Made by a program: the position numbers and the translations under genes
Assembly: GCA_008973525.1 (NCBI GenBank)
Contig: WACJ01000285.1
Span: forward strand, 372,001 to 436,000
Direction of reading: 5' to 3'
Length of the DNA: 64,000 nucleotides
Source: Stenopsyche tienmushanensis
Taxonomy: Eukaryota > Arthropoda > Insecta > Trichoptera > Stenopsychidae
Notes under the pieces: model-generated
What the model saw: the letters and a program-made list of their open reading frames with translations, nothing else
Told to the model about the DNA's origin: nothing
The model's database searches: none
Shown: in pieces, positions 22,321 through 33,463 of the stretch
Position numbering within the stretch: the stretch's first letter is position 1
Layout of the letters: every line of letters begins with the position of its first letter

Positions 22321-23427
22321 TCTTTATTTTATTGCAAGCCGATTCGGCTCAATGTTTTAAGCGATGTCCAAATATGCATTTTCCTGGTGGCAAAAGATCA
22401 GTGGGAGCTCAAATTGCACTTTTTTTTACAGATTGTAAATATTTAAGACAAAACTGCGGAAACAAAGGAGTTTCAGGATCGTATTCAGCCATGATATCAT
22501 CCAATAAAATGATGAGATTTGTAGGGTTGATCGAAGCGCAAACGTAAAGCAAAATTGGAACATCCATTCATATAAATAATATGACTCAACGCATCTGGCG
22601 GTGGTAAATTACGACCTCATCGTCGCGGAGATTTTTAGAGCTCCTTATTTTTAGCATATCAGCTTTTTTTCGCATTACACTCATCGTTATTAATTCATAA
22701 ATTCGAAGTACCATTCAAAACATTCCGTCTATTTCCATCCGGATTAGTGAAACTATAAATTGGCAGCGATCCTGAGCTCCACACAACGTGACTTGAAGAT
22801 TACAGCATACCGATAATTCTTCGATATCATATCTAAATTATGCCAGAGCGTGTGATGTCATAGGGATGTGATGATTCAATTGTGGTAAATAACAAAATCT
22901 ATATTAGAAGTAGTGTCGACATAAAAGCAGCAATAATGGTTGATTTGAGTAAACATGCAATGAAGATTTACGACGCTTCCATAAAATGAGGGGCAATTTT
23001 TTTAAAACAGCATCCGTGTCATTATTAACACTGTGACGTACACAGCCGTCAAATCCCGTCGTGCGTCAGCAGATAATACTTGCTTTTTGCGTAACTAATT
23101 AAAACGAAAACAAACTTAAGCTTGAGAATTGAAATGTGGCAGATAACGCTACTGTCAACAATCAATGGCATTCTCCAACTCCAATTTTACGTTCATAAAT
23201 TGAGAAAATCGTTATTCCAAACGTGTGCGTCAACCGGTTAACAATACGAAATGTAAATTCAAATGAAAATATGAAAGAAATAATAATTGTGAAATTATGA
23301 TCAGAACTATGCAATATATATATAAGGAAAGGGTAGTTTCCCGATTAAACGTATTGAAACGACGATCACTATTAGCCCATAGATGATTTCAAGTAGTTTC
23401 TATGCGTTAAAGTATCAGTGTTCATAT
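22321..23427. other. unassigned AT-rich DNA
   Basis: A 71-codon frame at 22332-22547 has no recognisable motif. Nothing else was identified. Confidence 0.4.
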
Positions 23428-23835
23428 CAGAGCCGTAACAAGGGGGTGGCAAACAGGCGCCTGCCATGGGCGCAACTGGGCTTGAGGCGCAAAACAGTGA
23501 ATACCGACCCAGTTGAGAGCTGTACATGCTTTTTATTTTACTCGACGATTCTACTTAACATGAACCAATACCAATTGACTGTGTCCGTTTTAAGCCGGCA
23601 TAAGCGCGCAACAAAATAAAGACAACAATATTTTCGACAGATTTTAAAATTTAAACAACCTACTCGAACATTATTCTTCGGATAAATTCGTTTTGTAATG
23701 AGATTTCGTAATCGTTCTGTGGACATGTTTGCGAATGACGTCCAATCGCGAGGCGTTCATTCATCATGTCAGCGGTACGAAAAGCGGCCCGGTTGGATAC
23801 ACAGACTTTGTGGCCACTCCGTCCTCTCATAAATC
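23428..23835 (-). repeat. PalR copy with terminal CAGAGCCGTAAC
   Basis: Starts CAGAGCCGTAACAAGGGGGT and continues GGCGCCTGCCATGGGCGCAA, AGGCGCAAAACAGTGAATAC, CGAACATTATTCTTCGGATA and a core with mutated arms (GGTACGAAAAGCGGCCC). It marks one clear end of the family. Confidence 0.7.
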
Positions 23836-24625
23836 GTTTGGCACAGACAGGATCTTTGATATCAATATTAAATAAGATAAATGGAAATATCAATATTGAT
23901 TTATTCGTTTAATATTACATATTCCAAGCTAACAATCTAATAATAATACATTTTGAAACGAAAAAGTCTTGTCTCTTGATACATGTCGTGTCGAGTTCTG
24001 TTCGTGACTTTAAGAAACATTGACATGGATCTCCCAACTTAAGCTCTTATTCCTTAAAAGGCGAACGTCTTCAATTCCACCGGGACAATATTTCATGATG
24101 TTCATCTTAACTTGTAACACGCACATATTTTCGATCTTCAGCCAATGTACCAGAACTCCAAAAGCTCGATATGCATACGTTGAAAATTTTTAGCAGACTG
24201 AGAATCGAATATAATACATGGAACCATTCAATATGATGGAAAACACATACACAAAAAAAATGCAAATCATAAAACAAAGATACAAGAATAATTGCAACAT
24301 TTTGTATATATATATCACTTTTAACAGCAGTCCTAACACAGAGAACATTTCACTTCCAAGTGTCTTTTGGAATGAACAAACGACCAAGAATTGGAAAATA
24401 AATCTATTCAATGCACATTTGAATATGGACGCGTAGTTATTATTGAAAAACGTTTAATAATTGGATTTGCATAAAAAAATAATAAAGCATTTGAATTTCA
24501 ATCCATGTCCATTACAAAGGAGGTCATCTTTAATACAAGACAACAATATTGACAGAGTGCTTCGATTCAATCAAGGGATTGCCCCAATTGTCCAATTTTT
24601 TTTCTATCCAATCCTAATTTACATG
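23836..24625. other. unassigned AT-rich DNA
   Basis: A minus-strand frame at roughly 24000-24180 (about 58 codons) carries no recognisable motif. Nothing else was identified. Confidence 0.35.
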
Positions 24626-24967
24626 TGTAGCGTGGGCGATTTATCATCCCTGTTAATCTGAGCAGGTTTAATTCGCCAGATTAACAGCGACATCTTCCGT
24701 CTCTCTTCAGGTGCAATGTGTTATTTTAACAGCGCCATCTCTTGTGGCTCGTTTCTTGCGCGTGCACCGTTTCCGGTTCGGGAGTGACGCGCAGGAGGCG
24801 GGAGTCGATTAGCCTTGGCTGCGGGAAGTCGTCCCTCCTGCAGCCAGATCTCTCTCTCTCTCTCTTTAGTGTGTGGAATAAATAGTTATTTAGGGAAGAG
24901 AATATTTCTATTCGACGCCCGTCGATTACCATCCATTCGTCCAGCAATATCGCGGCCTGATGGAAGA
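24626..24967 (+). mobile_element. LTR-A solo LTR, 3'-truncated
   Basis: Begins TGTAGCGTGGGCGATTTATC and holds ACAGCGACATCTTCCGTCTC, CGTGCACCGTTTCC, GGAATAAATAGTTATTTAGG and CCATTCGTCCAGCAATATCG. It stops near CGGCCTGATGGAAGAAC, before the GC-rich 3' part. Confidence 0.8.
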
Positions 24968-25424
24968 ACCCCGACATTCTGACTGCGAAAAAAACAAGAT
25001 AATAGCAAAGTTCCATTTAATCATCATCGAAAATTTACATCAATTATTATTTTACTAGCTGGGATCATTGTCCCGATTAAACGGAGTGGTTAATGTGTTT
25101 GATCATTTTTTTTTGAAAAATATTGAAAAAAAATTGAAAACAATCGATTTTGTTTTTTTTTGTATTTTGTATTTCAAAAATATAACCTCCAAAGAAATTT
25201 TCAAAATTCCAAATACTCATGGAGTTATCACTATTTTAGTAGAGCTATCAGAATTAAATCTTAAACGCGTTTTTCTCCAAACTACTTTTTACAATATGGT
25301 TGACATGCTATCTCAGGTTCTAATTAACTAATTTACTTCAAATTGGGTGCAAAGACGTCCTTTAAATGTTACCAAAAATGTTATTTTTTAATTGCCTTAT
25401 TGTTTTCCTGTTTTTTTTATAAAC
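24968..25424. other. AT-rich DNA, probably outer part of the next repeat
   Basis: TTTTTAATTGCCTTATTGTT followed by TTCCTG at about 25385-25410 is also found at 11012-11035, so the 'TTTTTTTATGCG' family may extend outward. No gene was found. Confidence 0.35.
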
Positions 25425-25560
25425 TTTTTTTATGCGATTTTGGATATATTTTATATAGCTATTTCAAAGTTATGCGGTTTATAAAACCCATGGAACGCAT
25501 CTTCACTTTTTCTATGTAAGTCATTGCTTTTTTGTGCGATTTCTTTTCACGCATATTCTT
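25425..25560 (-). repeat. 'TTTTTTTATGCG' family copy
   Basis: AACTTTTTTTATGCGATTTT, GATATATTTTATATAGCTAT, ATGGAACGCATCTTCACTTT and GTGCGATTTC follow the order of the family's inverse orientation. Confidence 0.6.
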
Positions 25561-26034
25561 ATTTCAAAAAATACTATCAACTTTGTTTCTGGAGCCGTCT
25601 GGCGCAGTTGTTTTGCTATTTTATTCTTTCATACCACTTTTTTTATTTCTTATTATTAAGTACCGATATTATTCTTGGGCTGATAATTAAATTGAAAAAT
25701 GATAACGCGCAGCTGTCCAAAGAATTTTCCACTTTTTTTGCATGTTTACTTTACAGATTATGCTGTTTACTTGTACTTGTATGCGAAAGTCGATTGATGT
25801 ACTTATATGGTTAATATAAGATGTACCCGTAAAGATTTTCGTTTTTTAAATTAATGATTTGAATGCTCATATTGTTTTTATTATTTTCGACATATTATTG
25901 CAAAATGTAATATCCATCTTTAAATATAACCTCTCTCCGCCTATTTACTAGCGCCGCAAAAAATCGGAGATTTATATAGAGAAAAACCGGGTATTGAAGT
26001 GTTCGTTAATGGAGGTTCGACTGTATCATTGTGC
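25561..26034. other. unassigned AT-rich DNA
   Basis: A hydrophobic 96-codon frame (25524-25814) is probably an accident of T-rich repeat sequence. The GAGGTTCGACTGTA near 26010 resembles a pogo-type terminus in reverse. Confidence 0.35.
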
Positions 26035-26188
26035 TTGCCTTTTTACTATATACCCGGTATGCGTTGCAATGCCACACGCATTTAATAATTATTTGAAAAG
26101 AAACGCATTACTCCCTCCGCCACATTTTGCGCGCATCCTACTCCCTCTCTCCGCTCCGTCCAGCGGCCACGCTTCACTTCGCCAGACC

Positions 26189-26325
26189 AATATGAGCCAA
26201 CATGGTGCATCCGTCAAACGTTTCGCAAAACAAATTCCGCACACGAATAGTGCTTGCGCCAATTCTATAATATTCACAAAGTTTCATTGCAATCGGATTA
26301 GCAGTATAGGGTTATATACCTAGCA
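26189..26325 (+). repeat. direct repeat unit 1 flanking the Helitron/Penelope fragment
   Basis: GCCAGACCAATATGAGCCAA, CATGGTGCATCCGTCAAACG and GTTTCATTGCAATCGGATTA. A second copy is at 26688-26825 in the same orientation. Confidence 0.6.
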
Positions 26326-26344
26326 AATCGACTAGCAACGGTTG

Positions 26345-26600
26345 CTAGGGTTTTTGTACCAACCAAATTGATTGATGAAATTGATGGTCGTTCTTCATGA
26401 CATATTCTAAAGCCATGCTAATGAAGTGCTTTTGGATGCACAATATTTTTCTGTGTGCGGCGTACTGTCTAGTAATACATGAGAAGAGCGTGAGCAGATC
26501 ATATACAGCTATCCATGTGAGAATCATGCACGCATACCCTGTGTGTCCCTGTGATTTGTTGATGCTATACACGTTTCAATTGCAATTATGACGTTTGTGT
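26345..26600 (-). pseudogene. Helitron helicase C-terminal fragment joined to a Penelope scrap
   Basis: The minus strand reads SINKSQGHTGYA (Pif1-type helicase motif, compare INKSQGQT of Helitron Rep-helicases). The serine-histidine-glycine 'CFSHGQLYV' region follows only in frameshifted form, then a KILCIQKHF/KNIVYPKAL-type end. At 26345-26420 it runs straight into EYVMKNDHQFHQ, which equals the EYVTKNDHHIN segment of the Penelope-like endonuclease at 41745. The Rep domain and most of the helicase are absent. Confidence 0.75.
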
Positions 26601-26687
26601 CGATCCATTTCACAGCATAATCCACCGAAGACCAAACGCTTGGCAAGTACATAACAAATCGACAGTTACTATGCTTTGTTAACCACC

Positions 26688-26825
26688 AGACCAATATGCG
26701 CCAACATGGTGCACCCGTTAAACGTCGCGCAAAACTAATTCCGCACACAAACAATGCTTGTGTTCATTTCAAAAACTTTCTCGCCCAATAACTCATCAAA
26801 GTTTCATCACAATCGAATCGGTATG
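26688..26825 (+). repeat. direct repeat unit 2
   Basis: ACCAGACCAATATGCGCCAA, CATGGTGCACCCGTTAAACG, GCGCAAAACTAATTCCGCAC and GTTTCATCACAATCGAATCG. Partner of 26189-26325. Confidence 0.6.
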
Positions 26826-27534
26826 GAGAGGTAAGAAAATATTTGATTTGATGACTTCATACTGGCCACGGTGATGACTTTGAATTATGTCACAATCTAG
26901 CTCTAAAATGAACTGTAATTTTCTTTAGGTTTTGGTGCATGCATACTCGTATGTGCAATTTAGTCCTATGATGGCTAGGCGCGTGTCTGAGATAGTTGCA
27001 CACATTCTTCGGTGCTTGCCGTTGTTATTGTCGTCGCCATAGACAAAAGCCCGTTACATGCATAAATGCAGGAGGTGTATGTAGATAATAAAAATTACAT
27101 GCATTGACCTCACTATAAAAGTGTTGAATTTAAATGAATTAATGCAGGCGTCCCAGAGGCCCCAAAGCTACGGTGCGCGCTTACATTTTATTTTTGCCAT
27201 GAGCACTTTAATTTAGCACGCAGCACTTAAATACAAGCAGGCTGCACTTTCAAAATAATACATTTGTGCGAATAAATTGCGTTGGATAGCTAGTTTCCCT
27301 GCGTTCAAGTGTCACACGGTGCAATTTATGACACCACGCCTGTCCAATATCACAAACAACTTTTTTTTTAAATTCTAATTCGGTCGAATGGCACATTTTT
27401 ATGTTGCGAATGACATTGAATTCAGTGTTAATAAATTTGTGATTTCATACGATTTTAGCAGCTTGAGTTTTACAAACGATTTTAAAAATCGTCCTTAAAT
27501 TCGAATTATATCAGGTCGGTCCAAGTTGGGATTT
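26826..27534. other. unassigned AT-rich DNA
   Basis: Nothing recognised. Confidence 0.4.
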
Positions 27535-27790
27535 TGTTTGGGATCTTCCATGATTGTACAGATCATAGAAGACTCCGGGTACTCATTTATCTCCAAAAAT
27601 GCCGCAAAAATCCCTAAGAGAGGACGGAGTGGCCACAAGCTATGCGTGTACGCCAACCGGTCCGCTTTTCGGACCGCTGATATGACGAACGAACGCCTCG
27701 CGATTAGACATCCTACACGAATATGTCTACAGAACGACTACGAACTCTCATTACAAAACGAATTTGTCCGAAGAAGACTGATTTTTAATT
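27535..27790 (+). repeat. PalR copy with the longest family frame
   Basis: A 107-codon frame (27526-27849) covers this copy: MIVQIIEDSGYSF, SGHKLCV, NRSAFRTADMTNERLAI, LQNDYELSLQNEFVRR. The core GGTCCGCTTTTCGGACC is at about 27659. Other copies keep similar text in the same frame. Whether it was ever translated is unknown, since the opposite strand is open too. Confidence 0.7.
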
Positions 27791-27959
27791 TTTTTTATAG
27801 AAACTCGCAAATGTGCATACTTACTATTCAACAAGGAATCGTAGTCTAAAGAATCTTTTACTAGTCAAAAATTTAGGTATAATTATCGTCGGATTAAGCT
27901 CTTTCGACAAAGATAAGACGATTTTCGTTCGTGTTGTCTTGAGAGCAGACGTTTGTTTT

Positions 27960-28170
27960 GATAATTAAGACACTCTCATCAATCATATCGTTAATCAATT
28001 TTGCTATTCCCCCTTGACCATTCTAGAGTGATATCATTAGCTGAATCATTTGCAAAATCTACTCATTCAGAATAAACTGGCAGGCTTGCACGGTAACTCT
28101 GTTCTTTTATTTTCGCAACACATTAATAGGCAAAAATAGCTGAACAACAAAAAAGTGCAAGTTAAACTTA
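27960..28170 (+). repeat. dispersed repeat shared with 42230-42400
   Basis: TTTGATAATTAA, ATTCCCCCTT, AAACTGGCAGGCTTGCACGG and TTTTATTTTCGCAACACA with ATAGGCAAAAATA recur at 42230-42400, downstream of a Penelope-like fragment. It may be a Penelope 3' region. Confidence 0.5.
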
Positions 28171-28667
28171 TATTAAGGTTCATTTATTGAACCTGGTTCA
28201 TTATCAAGCTTGTTACTTGCTGACAATAAAGTGGATTTAAATTAGAGCGTAGCATGTATGTTCTCCGGTTTGAAATATTATTATGTTTATCTTTACGATT
28301 TAGCCTTGCTTTTATATTTTGCAGTTATTGATTGTTATAACTTAAACATTTTGACCTCCAGCGATGAATGTAGCATTCAGTTCTTGTATTATTTTTGCAA
28401 AAAAAAAAACCTACAAGATGACACCGCCGTGGCATTTTATGCGCTAATAATTTGCATGAAATTTAAAAATATATGTCCTTGTATAGGACATCGGATTGGC
28501 TTGAAATAAACATTCGTTCGTTCCTGGAACTCATTTTGAATTTGAATTCCTGCTTAGATTTCAAGAGTAGCCGCATAAAAGGAACATCGAATCATCTTCG
28601 GAAGCAAGGAATACGCTGCCCTACGCTATTGGGAGATGATTGATTTACGACCGAACACATTGCTACT
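28171..28667. other. unassigned AT-rich DNA
   Basis: An 83-codon frame (28258-28509) has no recognisable domain and was not called. Confidence 0.4.
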
Positions 28668-29043
28668 CACTCGCTGGCAGGGTGCTTGGGCGGTTCCCCG
28701 CCCCCACGTGCTCGTCAGGATGGCCATGCTAAAGCACGGGTCCGTTCTTCTATCGGGCTGTGATATTACTGGATGAATGGATGGGAATAGACGGGCATCG
28801 AATAGAAAGGCTCCCTTATCTAAATAACCATTTATTCCATTAGAGAAAGAGATCTGACTGCAGGAGGGACGAATTTCCGCAGCCAAGGCTAACAGACTCC
28901 CGCCTCCCGCGCGTCACTACCCAACCGGCAACGGTGCACGCACAAAAAGCGATCCATCGGTATGCAGGTGCAATGTCTCCACAGGGCCACAAGAGATGGC
29001 GCTGTTAAAATAACACATTGCACCTGAAGAGAGACGGAAGATG
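28668..29043 (-). mobile_element. LTR-A copy
   Basis: Reverse complement of LTR-A from GCTCGTCAGGATGGCCATGC and CGGGTCCGTTCTTCTATCGG through CTGCAGGAGGGACGAATTTC to GAAGAGAGACGGAAGATG. The outer ends are missing. Confidence 0.8.
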
Positions 29044-29983
29044 TTAGTAAAATGCATGCTAAGTCAATATATGATTATTTTGAGAATTCCATGGCCAGAT
29101 TGTTCTTGCTTATTGTGTTTTTAAGTTTGTTATTTTGTTCGTCAGCATTTGATAAATGAAATCGATGAGTGAACTAATTTCTCGAATTGTTGAGGAGCCA
29201 TGTTTGGTCTGTGACAAACACCTTGCAGACCATCGTGTGTGGTGCTGTAATAATTTCAAATGTGACAATGACTATATGGATGGGAATTGTCAATACGTTT
29301 TACATCTCACATGTTGTTTGATGTAAATTAGCCAGAATACAGCATTGCGTCATCTTCGCTTCGAAGAAGCTCTGTGTGAAATCCTCGTCTCTAATTAAGA
29401 TCTCTATTCCGATCTTTCGCTTTTCCTGTCGCTCCATATTGCTGTCATCACCTAATTACACTTTTCACTTTAAAAAAAACAAAAAGCGCTGACAACTCGA
29501 AACGACAAGGACTAATAATCTAGTAATTATTGCTTGATGGTTAATTTATCGGTGTTGACACTTCTAAGTGACTGTAAAAGATGTGTTAAGAGAGCTTGCA
29601 CAAATTAGCCATGTCCGCGACCTAAAAATATTTGCGGCATATGCTTCGTTTCCTGCTACTTTGAGGAGTTTTCATTATAATAAATCATATTTTTTTCAAA
29701 CTCTACAAATTATTTCACCTTATGAAGCATTGGCCATTCGTTTGACTACCAATTATTAAGTGTACTCGACTATTCGTCTCTAACCATGACCTATCCACTA
29801 TAATTTTAAACATTTCATTGGCCAAGCTTCTATTTACATCAACCAACTGCCCTAGATTCACATTTTTTATTTGTAGTATCCTAATTCCCGTTTCTAGTTT
29901 CAGGTTTTATTTTAAGACTCTCAATTTTAATTAACGCATTCCGCGACAATAAATGACAAATATTTTGGATGAATCAATAGATG
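29044..29983. other. unassigned AT-rich DNA
   Basis: ATTAACGCATTCCGCGACA near 29933 resembles the TTAACGCATTC terminus of 60689, but no partner was found. No gene. Confidence 0.4.
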
Positions 29984-30183
29984 TGTAACGTTGAGGCGGG
30001 GGCGCTCTCGGGGGCAGAGTCCCCACGTACTCGTCGGGATGTCGGTGATATTGCTGGACGAATGGATGTTAATAGACAGGCGTCGAATAGAAAGACTCTC
30101 TTCTTTAAATAACTATTTATTACACACACTAAAGAGAGAGTGATCTGGCTGCAGGAGGGACGACTTCCCGCAGCCAAGGCTAA
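29984..30183 (-). mobile_element. LTR-A copy keeping its outer TGTAACGTTGAGG end
   Basis: Begins TGTAACGTTGAGGCGGGGGC, the inverse of the family 3' end ...ACGTTACA, and runs to CCGCAGCCAAGGCTAA. The promoter-side half is lost. Confidence 0.8.
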
Positions 30184-30574
30184 TCCCGATTAAATAAATT
30201 TCGATTAAATAGCCTTATTGATTGGGTTTTATAATATTTTTCAAAAAATGAAACAAACATCTCATTAGTTCAATAAAAAATATTAATTTATTCAATTTAA
30301 TAAATGTAGTGATGCTAAATTTAGCGAATCCCCCCGAATATTATGAAGGTTTTTTTTTTAAAATAATTTTGCACTCTGAATAAAACCCCAGACATCCTTT
30401 GTTCCTTAAATAGACTGCTATAATTAAAAATAAGGTGACTTTGCAGAAACACTTAATGTCAATCTATTTTCAATCTGATCAAAAGATTTCGGATTGAAGA
30501 GCTATTTAAAAATAAAATATCACATTGCCTGACACTTGTTGGGGCAACGTGATATTCGTCTTATTTTAAGGGCA
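30184..30574. other. unassigned AT-rich DNA
   Basis: Nothing recognised. Confidence 0.4.
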
Positions 30575-30978
30575 AATCCTCGCCCCCATGTGCTCGTCAT
30601 GAAACCTACGCTAACGCACGGGACCGTTCTTCTATCGGGCTGTGATGTTGCTGGACGAATAGATGGGAATAGACGGGCGTCAAATAGAAAGACTCTCTTC
30701 TCTAAATAGCTATTTATTCCACACGAGAGAAAGATCTGGCTGCAGGAGGGTCGACCTCCCACAGCCAAAGCTAATCAACGAATCTCCCGACTCCCGCCTC
30801 CTGCGCGTCACTCCCCAACCGGCAACGGTGCCCACACAAGAAGCGATTCCTCGGTATGCAGGTGCAATGTGTCCGTAGGTCTACAAGAGATGGCGCTATT
30901 AAAATAACACATTGCACCCGAAGAGAGACGGAAGATGTCGCTGTTAATCTGGCGAATTAAATCTTCTCAGATTGGACA
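30575..30978 (-). mobile_element. LTR-A copy
   Basis: CGCCCCCATGTGCTCGTCAT, CGGGACCGTTCTTCTATCGG, GACTCCCGCCTCCTGCGCGT and GACGGAAGATGTCGCTGTTA, ending CTTCTCAGATT. About 400 bp of the family is represented; the extreme ends are gone. Confidence 0.8.
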
Positions 30979-31511
30979 GTAAATTACCCAAGCAACAGAT
31001 GCGTCGCGCTTTGAAAAGATTAATACATACAAATTTACAATTACTTTTATTCAGCATACGAATAATAGTTATGCTAATATAAAAACATTCTTGGATACAT
31101 GCCCAATAACTCACCAAAGTTTCATCGCAATCGGATGAACGGTATAGGAATGTATCTGAAACTTTCAAACTGCACGCTGACTCATATTAATTTATTTATA
31201 TAGATTGTTAATTTTTGTATTAAATAATACAAACGTCCTTAAACCGTTAAAAAAATCTAATGCCATTGTAAGATTTTATATAAATATCATAATCGTGAGT
31301 TCATTGTTCATTATTATTGAGTATTTAATGATCGAAATTATTCTCATGAACTATCGAACATGCACACATAACGTGTTAATTTTTACGGCTTTTCAAAGCT
31401 TTCAGAGCCTCAAAGGGTCTATTATTATAACAATAGGTCGTATAGAGGCGAGCATAATTTTAGTTATGAAATATATCTATGTGTTCAATGAAGGAAACTA
31501 TGCTGTGGTGT
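30979..31511. other. unassigned AT-rich DNA
   Basis: Near 31105, GCCCAATAACTCACCAAAGT and TTTCATCGCAATCGGATGAA match the end of the repeat at 26790. No gene. Confidence 0.4.
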
Positions 31512-31659
31512 TTAACCCTTGAATGCTTCATGCTTTGCAAGTAGTCGAATGATTAATTAATGTTGCGATGTCTGATTTTCAGCATAATTTGTTCTTAAAT
31601 TTCAATTCCAGTCTTCAGTGGACTATGCCGTGAGGCGGTAAGACACAAACGTTATCATC

Positions 31660-31860
31660 TCAATTTATATCTGGATCAATTGAAACGTGTCAAGTTTCCG
31701 GTGCGAGCATCAACAAAGCACAGGGAAACACAGGGTGTGCGTGCATGCTTCTCACATGGATAGCTGTATATGATCTGCTCATGCTTTTCTCATTTATTAC
31801 TAGACGGTACGCACCATACGGAAAAATATTGTGTATCCAAAAGCACTTCATTGGCACGGC
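31660..31860 (+). pseudogene. Helitron helicase C-terminal fragment
   Basis: LDQLKRVKFPVRAS, then in neighbouring frames INKAQGNTG and a CFSHG-like stretch, then RKNIVYPKALHWHG. In order these match the last part of Helitron Rep-helicases (FKRxQFPVR, INKAQGQT, CFSHGQLYVAxSR, KNIVYxEAL). At least two frame changes are present. It is followed without a gap by the Penelope-like piece. Confidence 0.78.
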
Positions 31861-31861
31861 A

Positions 31862-32045
31862 TAAGCTTAATCTTTGGGACCGGAAAAAATATAGAAAGTT
31901 GTACGGCCTGCAACATGTCGTACATACAACAAACCGATAGATATATCACTGATTGGGAGACAGAGCATCAGAACGCAGTTTTGCCATGGCAATCGTCGAA
32001 AACTTCAGCATCAGGATTGCAATAGAAGAGATAGAAAATGAAAAA
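31862..32045 (+). pseudogene. Penelope-like GIY-YIG endonuclease fragment with internal deletion
   Basis: Reads CTACNMSYIQQTDRYITDWE, then HQNAVLP and SSKTSASGLQ. This aligns with the 41745 copy from its CxxC-MSYI-QT-R segment and its KTSAS end, and lacks the LDYKSAITEYVTKNDHH section between them. Penelope-like elements encode a reverse transcriptase with a C-terminal GIY-YIG nuclease; only the latter is represented. Confidence 0.7.
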
Positions 32046-32252
32046 TGAAGAAATCCGCAATCAACAGAAGAGACAGTCATTCCGCGTCCATGAGCTCGAC
32101 AGGAGATTCGACAATTGAATTCTTATTGTACCTCTCAATGTACTACTCATTTCTGTCACTTCTCTCACAATCCTGAATAAAATATTTAAAAAACGAAAGT
32201 ATCGGCCGGTATTTCTAATATATATATATTAATTTATGCGTTTAAGGGTTAA

Positions 32253-32814
32253 TATCAATTCTACGAGAAGTGAATAGCGTGAACATTTCCATTCAGTTAA
32301 GCACAATTTAATCCGTGACCACATCAAAGCTCCGTTGTAACTGTTCGTAGTTTCCGTAATATTCCTGAATACTCTTGACCACACTGAATATTCCTCTCTG
32401 TATATAGGTCAATGGGTATGTTTGGGCAATTATCTATCTATTGAACAAAAAAGAATTGATTTATAATGTATATTCATTCACTTTGCACAATTAACATGCC
32501 CATTTCGAATACTGCAATGCTTGTTGGTATTCGAATTGCAATACCACGATTGGATGAAAGCAATTACATTGAAATGCAACATGCTTGCTCTTGCTTATCT
32601 ACCCCATTATTGCTTTCCATGGGCAATCATCCGGTGAGGAATTTAATCAGGGGTGTTTGAACTCAATGAAAATGGCAAATAATAGTATAGTCAATCTTGA
32701 ATTTATATATAACAAAATAAAGTATTGTATTTGCTTGAAGGCTACGCGAGCATTAACACGAACCAAGCACTTGAGCATAATTTTATTTTATTATTTTTAA
32801 GCTGCAATACATAC
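32253..32814. other. unassigned AT-rich DNA
   Basis: Two frames of 64-71 codons carry no recognisable motif. Confidence 0.4.
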
Positions 32815-33080
32815 TACGGATACATTGCACCTGCATACCGATGAATTGCTTCTTGTGCGGACACTGTTGCCGGTTGGGGAGTGACGCGCAGGAGGCGGGA
32901 GTCGATTAGCCTTGGCTGCGGGAAGTCGTCCCTCCTGCAGCCAGATCTCTCTCTCTCTCTTTAGTGTGTGTAATAAATAGTTATTTAGAGAAGAGAGTCT
33001 TTCTATTCGACGCCTGTCTATTAACATCCATTCGTCCAGCAACATCACGGCCTGACTCGAAAGCGCCCCGCCTCAAGTTA
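32815..33080 (+). mobile_element. LTR-A copy, 5'-truncated
   Basis: Begins in CTACGGATACATTGCACCTG and continues through GAGTGACGCGCAGGAGGCGG, a CTCTCTCT run, GTAATAAATAGTTATTTAGA and CCATTCGTCCAGCAACATCA to CGCCCCGCCTCAAG. Confidence 0.78.
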
Positions 33081-33309
33081 ACAGATGAAAGATACTCAAG
33101 TTTATTTCAGAAAACTAACTAAGAGTGATCAAATATTTATATTGAATTGGATCAACGAGGAATCAGATTAAAGAAAGGATCCGCTTAGGTCATAACCTGT
33201 GTACTTTATTGGTATGTTTGCACAAATGTATCAAAATTAATGCACAAATATATCGCTTAAATGCATTCTTGTTATGGACTTTGAATTTAAATACTTAATT
33301 TTTTTTTGG

Positions 33310-33460
33310 GGTTAATGGGATAATTTGCTACGTTTCACATATAAATGTCAAGGTTGTTGAAATAGATTTTTTTTCAACATTTTGAAAAAGCACCCAAAAT
33401 TTCACCGTTAAATTGTCATAAATTTTTAATTTGTAATCGCAAAAAAAATTTTGCGGCCTC
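33310..33460 (+). repeat. repeat shared with 34915-35145
   Basis: TTTGCTACGTTTCACA, TGTCAAGGTTGTTGAAATA, ACATTTTGAAAAAG and CAAAATTTCACC recur at 34920-35140 with the same order and orientation. It directly precedes the 65-bp minisatellite. Confidence 0.55.
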
Positions 33461-33463
33461 ATT

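Larger units (their letters stand above)
31512..32252. mobile_element. TTAA-flanked piggyBac-type non-autonomous element with Helitron/Penelope cargo
   Basis: TTAA (31512-31515) is followed by CCCTTGAATGC. The right end GCGTTTAAGGG is followed by TTAA (32249-32252), giving inverted ends CCCTTgAAtGC and CCCTTaAAcGC and a 733-bp body. TTAA duplication with CCCTT-type ends is the piggyBac superfamily pattern. No piggyBac coding sequence is inside. Instead it carries Helitron helicase and Penelope-like endonuclease remnants, so the cargo was acquired or inserted later. The short ends could be coincidental. Confidence 0.55.

Noticed and set aside
24000..24180. 58-codon minus-strand frame (VHWLKIENMCVLQVKMNIMK)
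   Set aside because: No start, no recognisable domain, and frames of this length are expected by chance across 64 kb.
25524..25814. Hydrophobic 96-codon frame as a membrane protein
   Set aside because: The Phe/Leu/Tyr richness follows from T-rich repeat DNA, and part of it lies in the 'TTTTTTTATGCG' family.
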